Assembly: GCF_030413635.1 (NCBI RefSeq)
Contig: NZ_CP129235.1
Location: 1,488,001 to 1,552,000, forward strand
DNA: 64,000 bases
DNA from: Planococcus shenhongbingii
GTDB lineage: Bacteria; Bacillota; Bacilli; Bacillales_A; Planococcaceae
Reading direction: 5' to 3'
Part shown: piece after piece, positions 34,807 to 43,027 of the stretch
Layout: the number at the start of each line of letters is the position of its first letter
Position numbering within the stretch: the stretch's first letter is position 1
Translations under genes and position numbers: made by a program
The notes under the pieces: generated by a model
Databases searched by the model: none
Seen by the model: only the letters and a program-made list of their open reading frames with translations
Told to the model about the DNA's origin: nothing

Positions 34807-35077
34807 GCGCTCGCTCCTTAGCAGTTTCTAAATCATTCGGCAACAATGCTTTCAAAGCAAAAAAACTGATATTACCGCAGTTTTGACAACCGATGGCTGC
34901 TGTAGGGATTCTCGGTCTTTCAGCAAACGATCCATTTTCATCTTGCTCGAAGTCATGGCGTAAAAATCCGTCTGCTATGATTTCAAATACATTTTGTCCA
35001 CAGCGTTCGCATGGTTGAGTAGCGCCTTTACGATTTAAGGATTCTGCGATCTGCCGTTGTTTTAGTTCTGTAAGCAT
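34793..35077 (-). CDS. Small zinc-ribbon protein
   Basis: A 94-residue protein with two CxxC knuckles, CERCGQNVF (near residue 23) and CQNCGNISFF (near 64), expected to bind one zinc. AGGAGG lies 5 bp before the ATG. Similar small zinc-ribbon proteins occur in phages and islands as accessory or DNA-binding factors. It leads the overlapping three-gene operon and is transcribed divergently from the gene at 35230. Confidence 0.7.
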   Translation of the reverse strand: MLTELKQRQIAESLNRKGATQPCERCGQNVFEIIADGFLRHDFEQDENGSFAERPRIPTAAIGCQNCGNISFFALKALLPNDLETAKERAHGKA

Positions 35078-35229
35078 ATTATCCTCCTAATAGTTCTTTT
35101 TGCTCAATTATAAAGATGCTGGGAAATGTGGCAATATAATAGTTGAAATACTTGGTAAAATAGTTATTTTATATACGGACAGACGCATCTGATACAATTA
35201 AGTAAAGTGAAAAATTGGGAGGAATAATT

Positions 35230-35982
35230 TTGCCTACTACAAGAAGTGGCTTATTTTTATTAAAATTTGTGGAACCTCAATTTACCGAAAGCACTTTGGA
35301 TGGAAATATATTTTTTAAGAGGAACGGTTATTTTATTGACCAAGAAAAAGTAGAAATGGACAAAGGTATAGGCGATGAAAGAGAGGGCATATGGTCAAGG
35401 CTGTTAAATCCTGAAACTAAGCAAATGTTTATTGAAGATGAACAAGGAAATATGCACCCATTAAATTACATAAGCGCAGTACACCGTAAGACATATACCA
35501 GTCTTAGAAATATTCCAATCTGCTGTTTCGTAATATTAGACATTAATCGTGATTTCGATATAGATATGGACAATGGTACAGCAACTATTAAGTATGCAGT
35601 AAATGAGGCATTAATTAATCAATTTGAAGGACGGGACATGATCTTCTTTAATGACCATAGCGCTCTTTTAAAACGAATGGATACAAAGTGCGAAGAATTA
35701 GATGTTGGCAAAATGAGAGCAATAGTTAAATATTATGATGATGAAAAAGAAGAGCATCCTTTAAGTGAAATAGAATACGAGGATAATCCTGGAGCAACGC
35801 TTTTCTTCAAACGGAAGTTTTTTGAATATCAAAAAGAATTTCGATATGCTATTCGCTTATTAAAGGAAGAAGATTTTATGCTTCAGATTGGAGATATTCG
35901 AGACATTGCTTATGACTATGGAAAAGTGAAAAAAGGGGATAGTCTCATTGATGTATGGCTTCGTCCACAAGAGCAAAAATAA
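35230..35982 (+). CDS. Hypothetical protein, island cargo
   Basis: A 250-residue soluble protein. TTG 35230 is chosen since GGGAGGA lies 7 bp upstream; an upstream in-frame TTG overlaps that site. It has alternating beta and helical segments, with TYTSLRNIPICCFVILDI in the middle and KRKFFEYQKEFRYAIRL near residue 205. The Y-x-K-E-x-R pattern is faintly like DUF2971-type proteins, but I would not assign it. Transcribed alone, it ends at a bidirectional terminator. Confidence 0.6.
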   Translation: MPTTRSGLFLLKFVEPQFTESTLDGNIFFKRNGYFIDQEKVEMDKGIGDEREGIWSRLLNPETKQMFIEDEQGNMHPLNYISAVHRKTYTSLRNIPICCFVILDINRDFDIDMDNGTATIKYAVNEALINQFEGRDMIFFNDHSALLKRMDTKCEELDVGKMRAIVKYYDDEKEEHPLSEIEYEDNPGATLFFKRKFFEYQKEFRYAIRLLKEEDFMLQIGDIRDIAYDYGKVKKGDSLIDVWLRPQEQK

Positions 35983-36013
35983 AAGGCCTGCCATTTGGCA
36001 AGCCTTATTTTAA
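35978..36013. terminator. Bidirectional terminator
   Basis: AAGGCCTGCC / GGCAAGCCTT-type hairpin with A and T runs on either side, between convergent genes ending at 35982 and 36010. Confidence 0.75.
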
Positions 36014-36516
36014 TCTCTAAAGTTTTCACTAATGAATTTTTCTTCTTCATGTTCACTCATTAATCCAGTTGCTCTTCCAACTGTTCCACCATGCCATGTC
36101 CAAATACGATTATGCACTTCTACCGCTCCGTTAAAATTACCGTTTTTCCATTCATTAAGGTGCTTTAAGTAGAAATCTTTGTGCTCAAAGTCATTGGCCT
36201 CAACAATGGCAATTAAATTGTTGACGTTTTCCGTAGTGATTGGTGTTGCACCCCATTTTTTATCTGCAACGACTTTACCATGAGACATTTTGTGGAGATA
36301 TTGCTGAAGTTCTCTTTCGCTCATACCTTGGTCAACATTTTTACCGCTTACTTCCGTGTCGTTTACTTTTTCCTGCGTTTCAACTTTGCTTATTTCATTA
36401 GCTGCTTTCGTGATCTGTCCGCTGTCGGTAAACTCTTTTTTGAATATGGAATATCCGCCTATTGAGAAAACTACCAATAGAGCTAAAGTGATTAAAGTAT
36501 ATTTTAATGTTCTCAA
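36010..36516 (-). CDS. DUF6241-like membrane-anchored protein
   Basis: A 168-residue protein with an N-terminal membrane anchor (TLITLALLVVFSIGGYSIF, residues 7-25), a polar linker (about 30-68) and a C-terminal domain. The domain has MSERELQQYLHKMSHGKVVADKKWGA, then WKNGNFNGAVEVHNRIWTWHGGTVGRATGLMSEHEEEKFI. This pattern matches the DUF6241 family of Bacillus-group proteins as I recall it; function is unknown. The start is TTG, with GAGGAG about 8 bp upstream. Confidence 0.72.
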   Translation of the reverse strand: MRTLKYTLITLALLVVFSIGGYSIFKKEFTDSGQITKAANEISKVETQEKVNDTEVSGKNVDQGMSERELQQYLHKMSHGKVVADKKWGATPITTENVNNLIAIVEANDFEHKDFYLKHLNEWKNGNFNGAVEVHNRIWTWHGGTVGRATGLMSEHEEEKFISENFRD

Positions 36517-36570
36517 TGAACCCGCTCCTCTGAAATTTTTAGTTTTAGTAATCTAGTTGGTGTAAAGGTT

Positions 36571-36588
36571 TTGAATATTAATATCCAA
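36571..36588. repeat. Second copy of the 18-bp palindrome
   Basis: TTGAATATTAATATCCAA differs by one base from the perfect palindrome at 31991-32008. It lies in the gap between two small minus-strand genes. Confidence 0.5.
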
Positions 36589-36668
36589 GTTAGGAGAAGC
36601 ATTTAACTTGAGTAAGACACATTACTACACAATTAATCGCTTCAAAGTGCAATCCTCAGCAGACCTTT

Positions 36669-36926
36669 TTATTCCGCAATCAAATTCTGAAGTATTTGAG
36701 CAGAATGTAAATCATGTACTTTAATCGTTTCAATCAAATAAGACATATCCATTTCTTTTAGAACTTCAGCAAGTAGATTCAAATCTTCCAGCATAAATAA
36801 TTCTTCGTTTGATCTGTCGCAGGATTGTTCAATGTATTTTAAGTAGAAGAATTCTCCGACTCCGTCCTTCAATTTCAATTGCTCTCCTAAAGTTTCGACC
36901 AAGGTCCTCATTTGATGTTTATCCAC
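36669..36926 (-). CDS. Small hypothetical protein
   Basis: An 85-residue, wholly helical, acidic protein (MDKHQMRTLVETLGEQLKLKD...), starting at GTG with TAGGAGCTGA upstream. It has no membrane helix, cysteine motif or recognised family. It stands alone between two other small minus-strand genes of the island. Confidence 0.5.
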   Translation of the reverse strand: MDKHQMRTLVETLGEQLKLKDGVGEFFYLKYIEQSCDRSNEELFMLEDLNLLAEVLKEMDMSYLIETIKVHDLHSAQILQNLIAE

Positions 36927-37003
36927 TTAATCAGCTCCTATCACTATGGGTAGATAGTTACATTATGAATGAATAATAAGACCTTCTCAATCTAAAAATA
37001 AAA

Positions 37004-37032
37004 AACCGTCCTTAAAGGACAGTTTGTCTGTT
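37004..37032 (-). terminator. Terminator of the 37.0-kb gene
   Basis: On the minus strand, AAACTGTCCT / AGGACGGTTT (one G-U) is followed by TTTTTATTTTT. Confidence 0.7.
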
Positions 37033-37611
37033 CGGCAAGACCGAGTGTTTTAAAGTATTTTCATATTCATTAACATAAGTCTTGTTGGCAAGTAATTGTT
37101 TGACTGGATTAATTTCTTCCAATTCGCCCCATGTTTCTTGATTATATTTGTCTTGTCTTTTTTCCGCTTTTTCTACAGTGTAGCTCAAGTACTTTCTCAT
37201 ATAATTCCTTTCAATCATCCATTCATTTTCTTTTAGTCTTTCGTCCACATCGGATTCTGTAGCGACAAGTCTTATTGAAAAACAATCGAAATAATAATTG
37301 ATACCTTTTCTTTCAAAGGCCAAACTTAAATCCTTTTGGTAACTCTGAACTTTTTCAGAGTATGGATAAGTAACAATTTGAAAAGAGGAAACATCATGTA
37401 CTTCTCTTAAATTACGTTCAATATCTGCCAACTGATTTGACTGTTCATTGGTTAAGTTGATGAAGCGGTACTCTACATGACCATTGGGATTATTTTCTTT
37501 GTCCACAGTCGGTTCATTAGTAAATTCCCCAACTACAGGATTAAATACTTTTACCGCTCCAACAGGATATTTGACCACTTCAACAGTTTTTTCTCCTCGG
37601 GAAGTCTTCAA
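37012..37611 (-). CDS. Hypothetical protein, N-terminus uncertain
   Basis: A 199-residue soluble protein from TTG 37611. The body (VEYRFINLTNEQSNQLADIERNL ... FERKGINYYFDCFSIRLVATESDVD ... NYMRKYLSYTVEKAEKR) has alternating strands and helices, with no family recognised. No good ribosome-binding site is seen before the start. The sequence just upstream, in another frame, codes for a hydrophobic run (HGVLTGVLLLF) that looks like a lost membrane or signal segment, so the gene may be truncated or frameshifted near 37605. It is the last gene on the island side before the catabolic cluster. Confidence 0.5.
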   Translation of the reverse strand: MKTSRGEKTVEVVKYPVGAVKVFNPVVGEFTNEPTVDKENNPNGHVEYRFINLTNEQSNQLADIERNLREVHDVSSFQIVTYPYSEKVQSYQKDLSLAFERKGINYYFDCFSIRLVATESDVDERLKENEWMIERNYMRKYLSYTVEKAEKRQDKYNQETWGELEEINPVKQLLANKTYVNEYENTLKHSVLPNRQTVL

Positions 37612-37879
37612 AACAATAACAAGACACCTGTTAAAACACCGTGCTCTTTAACAAGTAAATAAAGTTGAGTTCAAATTTTCAGCAAATAACGGAACTCAAA
37701 ATCATTGTTATATGTATAGAAAAAATCTTTACTATAGTGATAAATATAAAAAAAATCCGATTGGACTATGATCAGAAAAATACACATAATGGGATTATGC
37801 CGTATTAAGTGAATATTTACGTATTTCAATCTACTTCCAGTAAACCAAAAAGTTCTGGAAGCAGTTATACATGAACGAA

Positions 37880-37895
37880 TTGTAAGCGCTGCCAA
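37880..37895 (+). promoter_or_regulatory. cre-like catabolite repression site
   Basis: TTGTAAGCGCTGCCAA matches the Bacillus cre consensus WTGNAARCGNWWWCAW at 14 of 16 positions. It lies about 58 bp upstream of the hydroxyacyl-CoA dehydrogenase start. Confidence 0.5.
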
Positions 37896-37952
37896 TTAAA
37901 TCAGTTCAACTTGAAAGCTTTTTGAAATTCAATAGAGAAATGGGGAATTATA

Positions 37953-38915
37953 ATGGAAAATATTACAGTACTTGGAGCGGGAGTTATGGGGCATGGAGTT
38001 GCACAATTATTTGCCACTGCAGGAATTAATGTGCATATTCAAGCTCGGCGCGAGTCATCTTTGGAAAAAGCGCGAGAACTTATGACAAACAATTTAAAAG
38101 TTATGGTCGAAAAAGAAATGTTGTCTACTAGTGATATGGAACAGGCGTTAGCCCGGGTGACATATACAACTAATCTGCTAGAAGCTGTTCAAAATGCTGA
38201 TTTCATTCTTGAATCCATACCGGAAGTTCTCGAACAAAAGCAAAATATTTACGAGATTATTGAAAGTGTTATATCTGACAAAACGATTATTTCGTCTAAT
38301 ACTTCTACTTTTCCATTGAAAGAATTAACTCAAAGAACAAAGCATCCCGAGAGATTTATTATTACTCACTTCTTTAACCCGCCACAACTTGTACCAATTG
38401 TGGAAATAGTTAAATTCGATAAGACAGATGAAAACATCGTAAACAAAACTTATGATTTGATGAAGAAAATCAGGAAATCTCCAGTCGTTCTAAAAAAAGA
38501 AATTCCAGGCTTTATTGTCAACCGTGTTCAAGTAGCTATGCTTCGAGAGGCGTTCCACTTAATTGAAATGGGAGTAGCTACTGCAGAAGACATCGATATT
38601 GCTATGAAAGGAAGCATGGGCTTTAAATGGGCTTTTTGCGGTCCGATGGAAAGTCAGGATTTAGCCGGCCTTCAAACAACAAAATCCATGGTTGAGAAGA
38701 TTATGGAAGATTTATCGAATACAAGAGAAGTTCCCTCTTTCTTAAAAGAAATGGTGGAAAATGATCAACTGGGCATTCGGACGAATCAAGGCTTTTATAA
38801 TTACGATGATCACGGTGAACAAGCCATCCATACAAGAGACGATCATTTCTTAGATCTCCTAAAGTTACAAAATAGCAAGGAGAACAAAAGTAAAATCATT
38901 TCATCTTCAAAATGA
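37953..38915 (+). CDS. 3-hydroxyacyl-CoA dehydrogenase family protein
   Basis: A 320-residue NAD-dependent dehydrogenase. The Rossmann motif is at once visible (VLGAGVMGHGVAQLFATAG, residues 5-23), and the catalytic region is SSNTSTFPLKELTQRTKHPERFIITHFFNPP (near 116-147), with the active-site histidine before FFNPP. PGFIVNRVQVAMLREAFHLIE begins the C-terminal dimerisation domain. The natural substrate could be a hydroxybutyryl-type or aromatic side-chain CoA ester. It stands just outside the ring-cleavage operon, divergent from and facing the LysR gene, with a cre-like box upstream. Confidence 0.88.
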   Translation: MENITVLGAGVMGHGVAQLFATAGINVHIQARRESSLEKARELMTNNLKVMVEKEMLSTSDMEQALARVTYTTNLLEAVQNADFILESIPEVLEQKQNIYEIIESVISDKTIISSNTSTFPLKELTQRTKHPERFIITHFFNPPQLVPIVEIVKFDKTDENIVNKTYDLMKKIRKSPVVLKKEIPGFIVNRVQVAMLREAFHLIEMGVATAEDIDIAMKGSMGFKWAFCGPMESQDLAGLQTTKSMVEKIMEDLSNTREVPSFLKEMVENDQLGIRTNQGFYNYDDHGEQAIHTRDDHFLDLLKLQNSKENKSKIISSSK

Positions 38916-39219
38916 AAAGTGTGACAATTGATTTTCGGATTTTTCTAGTTCCTTGATTTCAATAGAGATGAAAAAATGATCAGAATCGATTAAAAGCCAA
39001 CCTGTGTTTCAGGGGAAATGAATTTGTTTATTTGAATTTGCGATGCAGCTAATCTGACTGGTATAGCAGGGGAGAATAAAAAGAAACGTTCACAATAATA
39101 GTGAGCGTTTCTTTTTTTAACATAATAATGATCATTTCATGTCTTTGAGCTGAATCTGCATCTGCACTTTCTTTTTTTATAGATTCATCAGCGCTGGAGA
39201 GCAGTGGCTTCAGTAATTA
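38916..39219. other. Intergenic region, convergent genes
   Basis: Apart from the hairpin at 39083-39118 I see no gene, repeat or RNA here. It separates the dehydrogenase (plus) from the LysR gene (minus). Confidence 0.6.
39083..39118. terminator. Bidirectional terminator
   Basis: GAAACGTTCAC / GTGAGCGTTTC (one G-U) around AATAATA, followed by eight T on the plus strand and T-rich on the minus strand. Confidence 0.85.
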
Positions 39220-40176
39220 TTAACTCTGCACGGTATTCGTCCCGATATTAAGTTTACTTATATCCGCACCTGTAAGATGGGTGGGAACTATGTTGTGATT
39301 ACTATCCAATTCATGATTAATGATGGAGTATATTATTTTCTTGACTGGTTCTGCAATTAATGAATTTTTTCTATACTGGACATAAACTTTGTTTGGAATG
39401 TTTCCAATTTCTTTAATGTCTTTAACTATTAATCTGCTATCAATTTTTTTGTCTATGCCAAGAAATGGAGTAATTCCAATTCCTAAACCGCTTTCAACTA
39501 CTTTTTTCAACATTTCATTATTTCCAACTTCAACCCGTTTGATATCTGGAATACCGATAAGTTGCTGTTCTATTTCTGTCCAAAGAGAGGTGTTTCGGTG
39601 GTAACTAATAATTGTCTCACCTTTCAAATCATCAAGTGCAATCACTTTTTGTTTTGCCAATGGGTGGTTTTCTCCAAATACTAGGATTATTTTGTTATCA
39701 AAAAGATATTCAGAAATAATTTCAGGTTTATGAGACAAAACATTTCTGGTAAAAACAAGATCGAATTCACCGGCAAGAATTTGTTCATTTAAACTTACTG
39801 AATCATATCCTTCAATGATGGTAATGCCCAAACTATCAATAGAAATGATGGAAGTTAAAAGCTCTATGATGAAAGAATATGAATAACCTGGAGAAAAACC
39901 GACTCTAATATTTGGATATTGAGAGGATCTGGTTACTTCCTTTGAATGGTTCATATAAGTCAATATGCTTGTGGCATATTCCACAAAGGTTTCTCCTTCT
40001 TTTGACAAAATAATATCTCTTCCAACTCTTTTGAATAAATGACAGACTAGTTCGTTTTCTAGGTTTTTTATTCTTGCTGTGACTGTAGGTTGGGTGACAT
40101 TCAGTATGTTAGCCGCTTTTGAATAACTTTTATGTTCAACAATGGTCATAAATGTCTCCAGTTGAGTTTGGTCCAC
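39220..40176 (-). CDS. LysR-family transcriptional regulator
   Basis: A 318-residue LysR regulator. The N-terminal helix-turn-helix is QTQLETFMTIVEHKSYSKAANILNVTQPTVTARIKNLE, and the inducer-binding domain follows (VGFSPGYSYSFIIELLTSI ...). GTG 40176 is preferred (AGGAG well spaced); GTG 40185 is an alternative. The divergent position before the Rieske dioxygenase operon, over a long intergenic gap, is typical of aromatic-responsive activators that sense a pathway intermediate. The inducer is not known. Confidence 0.9.
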   Translation of the reverse strand: MDQTQLETFMTIVEHKSYSKAANILNVTQPTVTARIKNLENELVCHLFKRVGRDIILSKEGETFVEYATSILTYMNHSKEVTRSSQYPNIRVGFSPGYSYSFIIELLTSIISIDSLGITIIEGYDSVSLNEQILAGEFDLVFTRNVLSHKPEIISEYLFDNKIILVFGENHPLAKQKVIALDDLKGETIISYHRNTSLWTEIEQQLIGIPDIKRVEVGNNEMLKKVVESGLGIGITPFLGIDKKIDSRLIVKDIKEIGNIPNKVYVQYRKNSLIAEPVKKIIYSIINHELDSNHNIVPTHLTGADISKLNIGTNTVQS

Positions 40177-40185
40177 TTGTATCAC

Positions 40186-40793
40186 TCCTAATAAGTTTTT
40201 TGGCTATTACCAATTTGATGACGATTCTTGAACGGGCGTATGTAATTTGCGTTAAGTTATAAATCACATTCATGTTGGAACATGGTGCATAGAAAAAATA
40301 TTAAATTTAACCATAAATTCAAGATATTTTCAATTGGTTTTTATTCAGAATAGTCTATAAACTTAGAATAAGTCAAATTAATAAAATATTCTTTTCAAAC
40401 TTTTGTATCCGTGATGGTGTTCTTTTTACGCTAAAGGGCATTTAAATGAAACTGGTAAACGGTGCAGCTAGAGTTGCCTGCTTGAGAAGCAATAATGTTT
40501 TTGTATGCGTTTACACTAGGCGAAGAATGAAGAGAATAATATATTAATCTTTGACAATACAAACTTGGAGTTATTCTCCATGTAAGAAAGCTCTAAGAAT
40601 GGGGGCGTTAATGGGATCATAAATCATTATTATGATAGTGGCTAATGAGATACTGCACTTTTGATGCATTAGTCAAGTCCCAGGATTGCTAAACAGGGAG
40701 AATTGTAAGCGCTCTCTCGACAGCTATCTAAATACTGCCAAGATATAATGCTTCAAAAAAGAAATGCTTCTGACAACGCAAGGCTGAGCGCAA
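40186..40793. other. Long regulatory gap upstream of the dioxygenase operon
   Basis: About 600 bp without a gene. It is AT-rich and carries a cre-like site at 40703-40718. It probably also holds LysR binding sites and promoters, but I cannot place them reliably. No RNA gene or strong terminator is seen. Confidence 0.5.
40703..40718 (+). promoter_or_regulatory. cre-like site
   Basis: TTGTAAGCGCTCTCTC shares its first 11 bases (TTGTAAGCGCT) with the site at 37880. It matches the cre consensus at 13 of 16 positions. Confidence 0.35.
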
Positions 40794-40959
40794 AATTTTT
40801 CCTTTAAAGGAAAAGCAGTGTTTGTGGCTGGATCTTCTCAAGGAATTGAGAAAGCAATGGCAGCAGATCGAGTAAAACCTGGGCAATGCATTAGTTGCAG
40901 GAACGACTAAAGAATGTACGGAAGGACATCGCCGTGGTGTCAATATTGAATCAGCGTAG
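40794..40959 (+). pseudogene. Short-chain dehydrogenase/reductase, N-terminal remnant
   Basis: Translation from 40794 gives NFSFKGKAVFVAGSSQGIEKAMAADRVKPG, a recognisable SDR nucleotide-binding start (GxxxGxG-like, with the third glycine replaced by Glu). After a frame change near 40883 comes GNALVAGTTKECTEG, the next beta strand, then TAG at 40957-40959. Only the first 50 or so of about 250 residues survive. In related clusters an SDR cis-dihydrodiol dehydrogenase acts right after the Rieske dioxygenase, so this may be a dead remnant of that enzyme. Confidence 0.65.
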
Positions 40960-41101
40960 AAAATGTTCTAGTGCAGAGTTAGAGATTCATGGCTTTTTTA
41001 AAATACCTTTGTAAAGTTGGTCAATATTTTAAGTTAATCTCTTTGTTGTAATACTTTTGAAAATGGAATTGCAAAAATAGATATTTGGAGGAGGAAGGTT
41101 A

Positions 41102-42373
41102 ATGGAAAGTTACGTTCGTGAAGATAAAGAGAAATGTGAATTTTCGGTTCACCGCAGCGTTTTTACAAATGAACAAATTTTGGAAGAAGAATGGAAAGAG
41201 ATTTTTAGCAAGTGTTGGCTTTTCATTGGGCATGAATCGGAATTGCCGAAAAAAGGTGATTTTAAAAGGAAAAAAGTCGGTGGTCGAAACTTAATATTCA
41301 CACGTGGAAACGATGAAATTATAAGAGCCTTATACAATTCTTGTCCACATCGCGGAGCTTTGGTTTGTCGTGAGGATGAAGGAAATACGAAAGTATTCCG
41401 TTGTTTCTACCATGCTTGGACCTTTAAGAATGATGGGGAATTAGTAGGGATGCCAGGTAAAGATGGTTTTCCAGATGCGTTTAATTGTGATGGCTCTAAA
41501 AACTTGACGGAGGTTACACACTTGGAAAGTTACCGGGGCTTCATGTTCGTAAATTTTGCTGAACATGCTGTATCGCTAGAAGAATACCTTGGAAACGCCA
41601 AGGAATACATCGATTTAGTCGCGGATCAATCAGAAGCAGGAATGGAATTGTTAAACGATCCACAGGAATATAGCGTCCGTGCAAATTGGAAGCTGATTTC
41701 GGAAAACAGTGTCGATCTTTATCATGGGATGCCGACGCACAAGACTTACTTTGATATTAAAGCGAAACAGGATCCAGGAATAACAAAGGTAGTCCTTGAA
41801 GGAAAAGGCACAGATCTAGGGAACGGTCATGCCGTTATTGAATATAAGGCACCTTGGGGAAGACCGGTAGCACATTGGACGCCTGCTTGGGCAGAAGATG
41901 ACCGGCAAGAAATAGATGAGATTAAAAATAGACTGATCGATAGATTTGGCGAGGAAAGAGCGGAAAGAATTGCAAGTTATAATCGCAACATTTTGATATT
42001 CCCTAACTTGATTATCAACGACATTATGGCAGTGACAGTGCGGACCTATTACCCTGTTCGGCCGGATTATATGGAGGTTACCGGATATGCCTTAGCTCCT
42101 AAAGACGAGAGTAAAAAATTCAGATTAAGAAGAAATGATAATTTCTTAGAGTTTTTAGGGCCGGGCGGCTTTGCAACTCCGGATGATAATGAGGCGCTTG
42201 AACTATGTCAAGAAGGCTACTTAAACAATTTTGAAGTTGAATGGAATGATATATCCAAAGGAATGAACAGAGAACAGCCCCATGCAACTGATGAAGAACA
42301 AATGCGCAGTTTTTGGAGAAAATGGAATGACATCATAACAAAAGCAAAAGCGAAAGAGGAGGTTAAAATATGA
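41102..42373 (+). CDS. Aromatic ring-hydroxylating dioxygenase, alpha (Rieske) subunit
   Basis: A 423-residue large subunit. The Rieske 2Fe-2S motif is CPHRGALVCREDEG...CFYHAW (C-x-H ... C-x2-H, near residues 81-104). The mononuclear iron site is ENSVDLYHGMPTHKTYF (near 206-222) with a distal aspartate in the C-terminal part. The protein resembles the alpha subunits of benzoate, p-cumate or anthranilate dioxygenases, which add O2 to a carboxylated ring. GGAGGAGGAAGG precedes the ATG. It overlaps the beta-subunit gene by 4 bp and opens the catabolic operon. The exact substrate is not deducible. Confidence 0.93.
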   Translation: MESYVREDKEKCEFSVHRSVFTNEQILEEEWKEIFSKCWLFIGHESELPKKGDFKRKKVGGRNLIFTRGNDEIIRALYNSCPHRGALVCREDEGNTKVFRCFYHAWTFKNDGELVGMPGKDGFPDAFNCDGSKNLTEVTHLESYRGFMFVNFAEHAVSLEEYLGNAKEYIDLVADQSEAGMELLNDPQEYSVRANWKLISENSVDLYHGMPTHKTYFDIKAKQDPGITKVVLEGKGTDLGNGHAVIEYKAPWGRPVAHWTPAWAEDDRQEIDEIKNRLIDRFGEERAERIASYNRNILIFPNLIINDIMAVTVRTYYPVRPDYMEVTGYALAPKDESKKFRLRRNDNFLEFLGPGGFATPDDNEALELCQEGYLNNFEVEWNDISKGMNREQPHATDEEQMRSFWRKWNDIITKAKAKEEVKI

Positions 42374-42849
42374 CCGTAACACATCAGGAAATTGTGGATT
42401 TTTTATATCATGAGGCGGAACTTCTTGATGAATGGAAACTAGAAGAGTGGGCGGCATTGTTTACGGACGATGGTAAATACCTTATCCCACCGATTGGAAA
42501 CCCGGATGCAGATCCAGCCCAATCTATTTTTTATATCGACGACAACCGAGCCCGATTAGAAGAAAGGGCAAAAAGATTGTTGAAAAAAGAGGCGCATGTT
42601 GAATATCCTCATTCAACAACGCTCCGAAACATACACAACGTAAGGGTCAAAAATAGAGAAGGTAATTCCATAAGTGTTAGATGCAATTTCTCTGCTTATA
42701 GAACGAAACGAGAAGTTCTTGACTGTTTTGTTGGTGTTTTAGATTATAAATTGCTTGTGACAGACAATAAAATCGTCATTCAAGAAAAGAAAGCAACGTT
42801 AAAACTTGATAGTTTGCGACCTCATGGAAAAATAAGCCTGATTTTATAG
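42370..42849 (+). CDS. Aromatic ring-hydroxylating dioxygenase, beta subunit
   Basis: A 159-residue small structural subunit with the SnoaL/NTF2-like cone fold. It has VDFLYHEAELLDEWKLEEWAALFTDDGKYLIP at the N-terminus and later a paired segment PHSTTLRNIHNVRV. It is required to complete the alpha3beta3 oxygenase. The start is coupled to the alpha gene by an ATGA overlap. A 172-bp gap follows before the reductase gene, with a possible long stem (CACCTC at 42863 against GAGGTG near 42921). Confidence 0.9.
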   Translation: MTVTHQEIVDFLYHEAELLDEWKLEEWAALFTDDGKYLIPPIGNPDADPAQSIFYIDDNRARLEERAKRLLKKEAHVEYPHSTTLRNIHNVRVKNREGNSISVRCNFSAYRTKREVLDCFVGVLDYKLLVTDNKIVIQEKKATLKLDSLRPHGKISLIL

Positions 42850-43027
42850 GGGGAGAAGATACACCTCGGTTAAAGAAAATGATTGCGGTATACCATATAA
42901 TATCCCGCATTTCCTGCTAGAGGTGAAAATAGCGATTCGCTAAGATCAATGCAGCCACAACTCTTGATTAGTAGCAGACAGGTTTTTTGAAGACTAACAT
43001 TCACAGGATATTTAGGGGGGGATGGAT

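Noticed and set aside
37555..37620. TCTCCTCGGGAAGTC as a right-hand att copy of the tRNA-Arg end (TCTCCTGGGACGTT)
   Set aside because: The match is short and broken by an insertion and substitutions; an att core would normally be an exact run of 15 or more bases.
37829..37901. In-frame stretch reading FNLLPVNQKVLEAVIHERIVSAAN before the hydroxyacyl-CoA dehydrogenase
   Set aside because: Twenty-four stop-free codons can arise by chance and I recognise no family; it may be a gene remnant but is not supportable.
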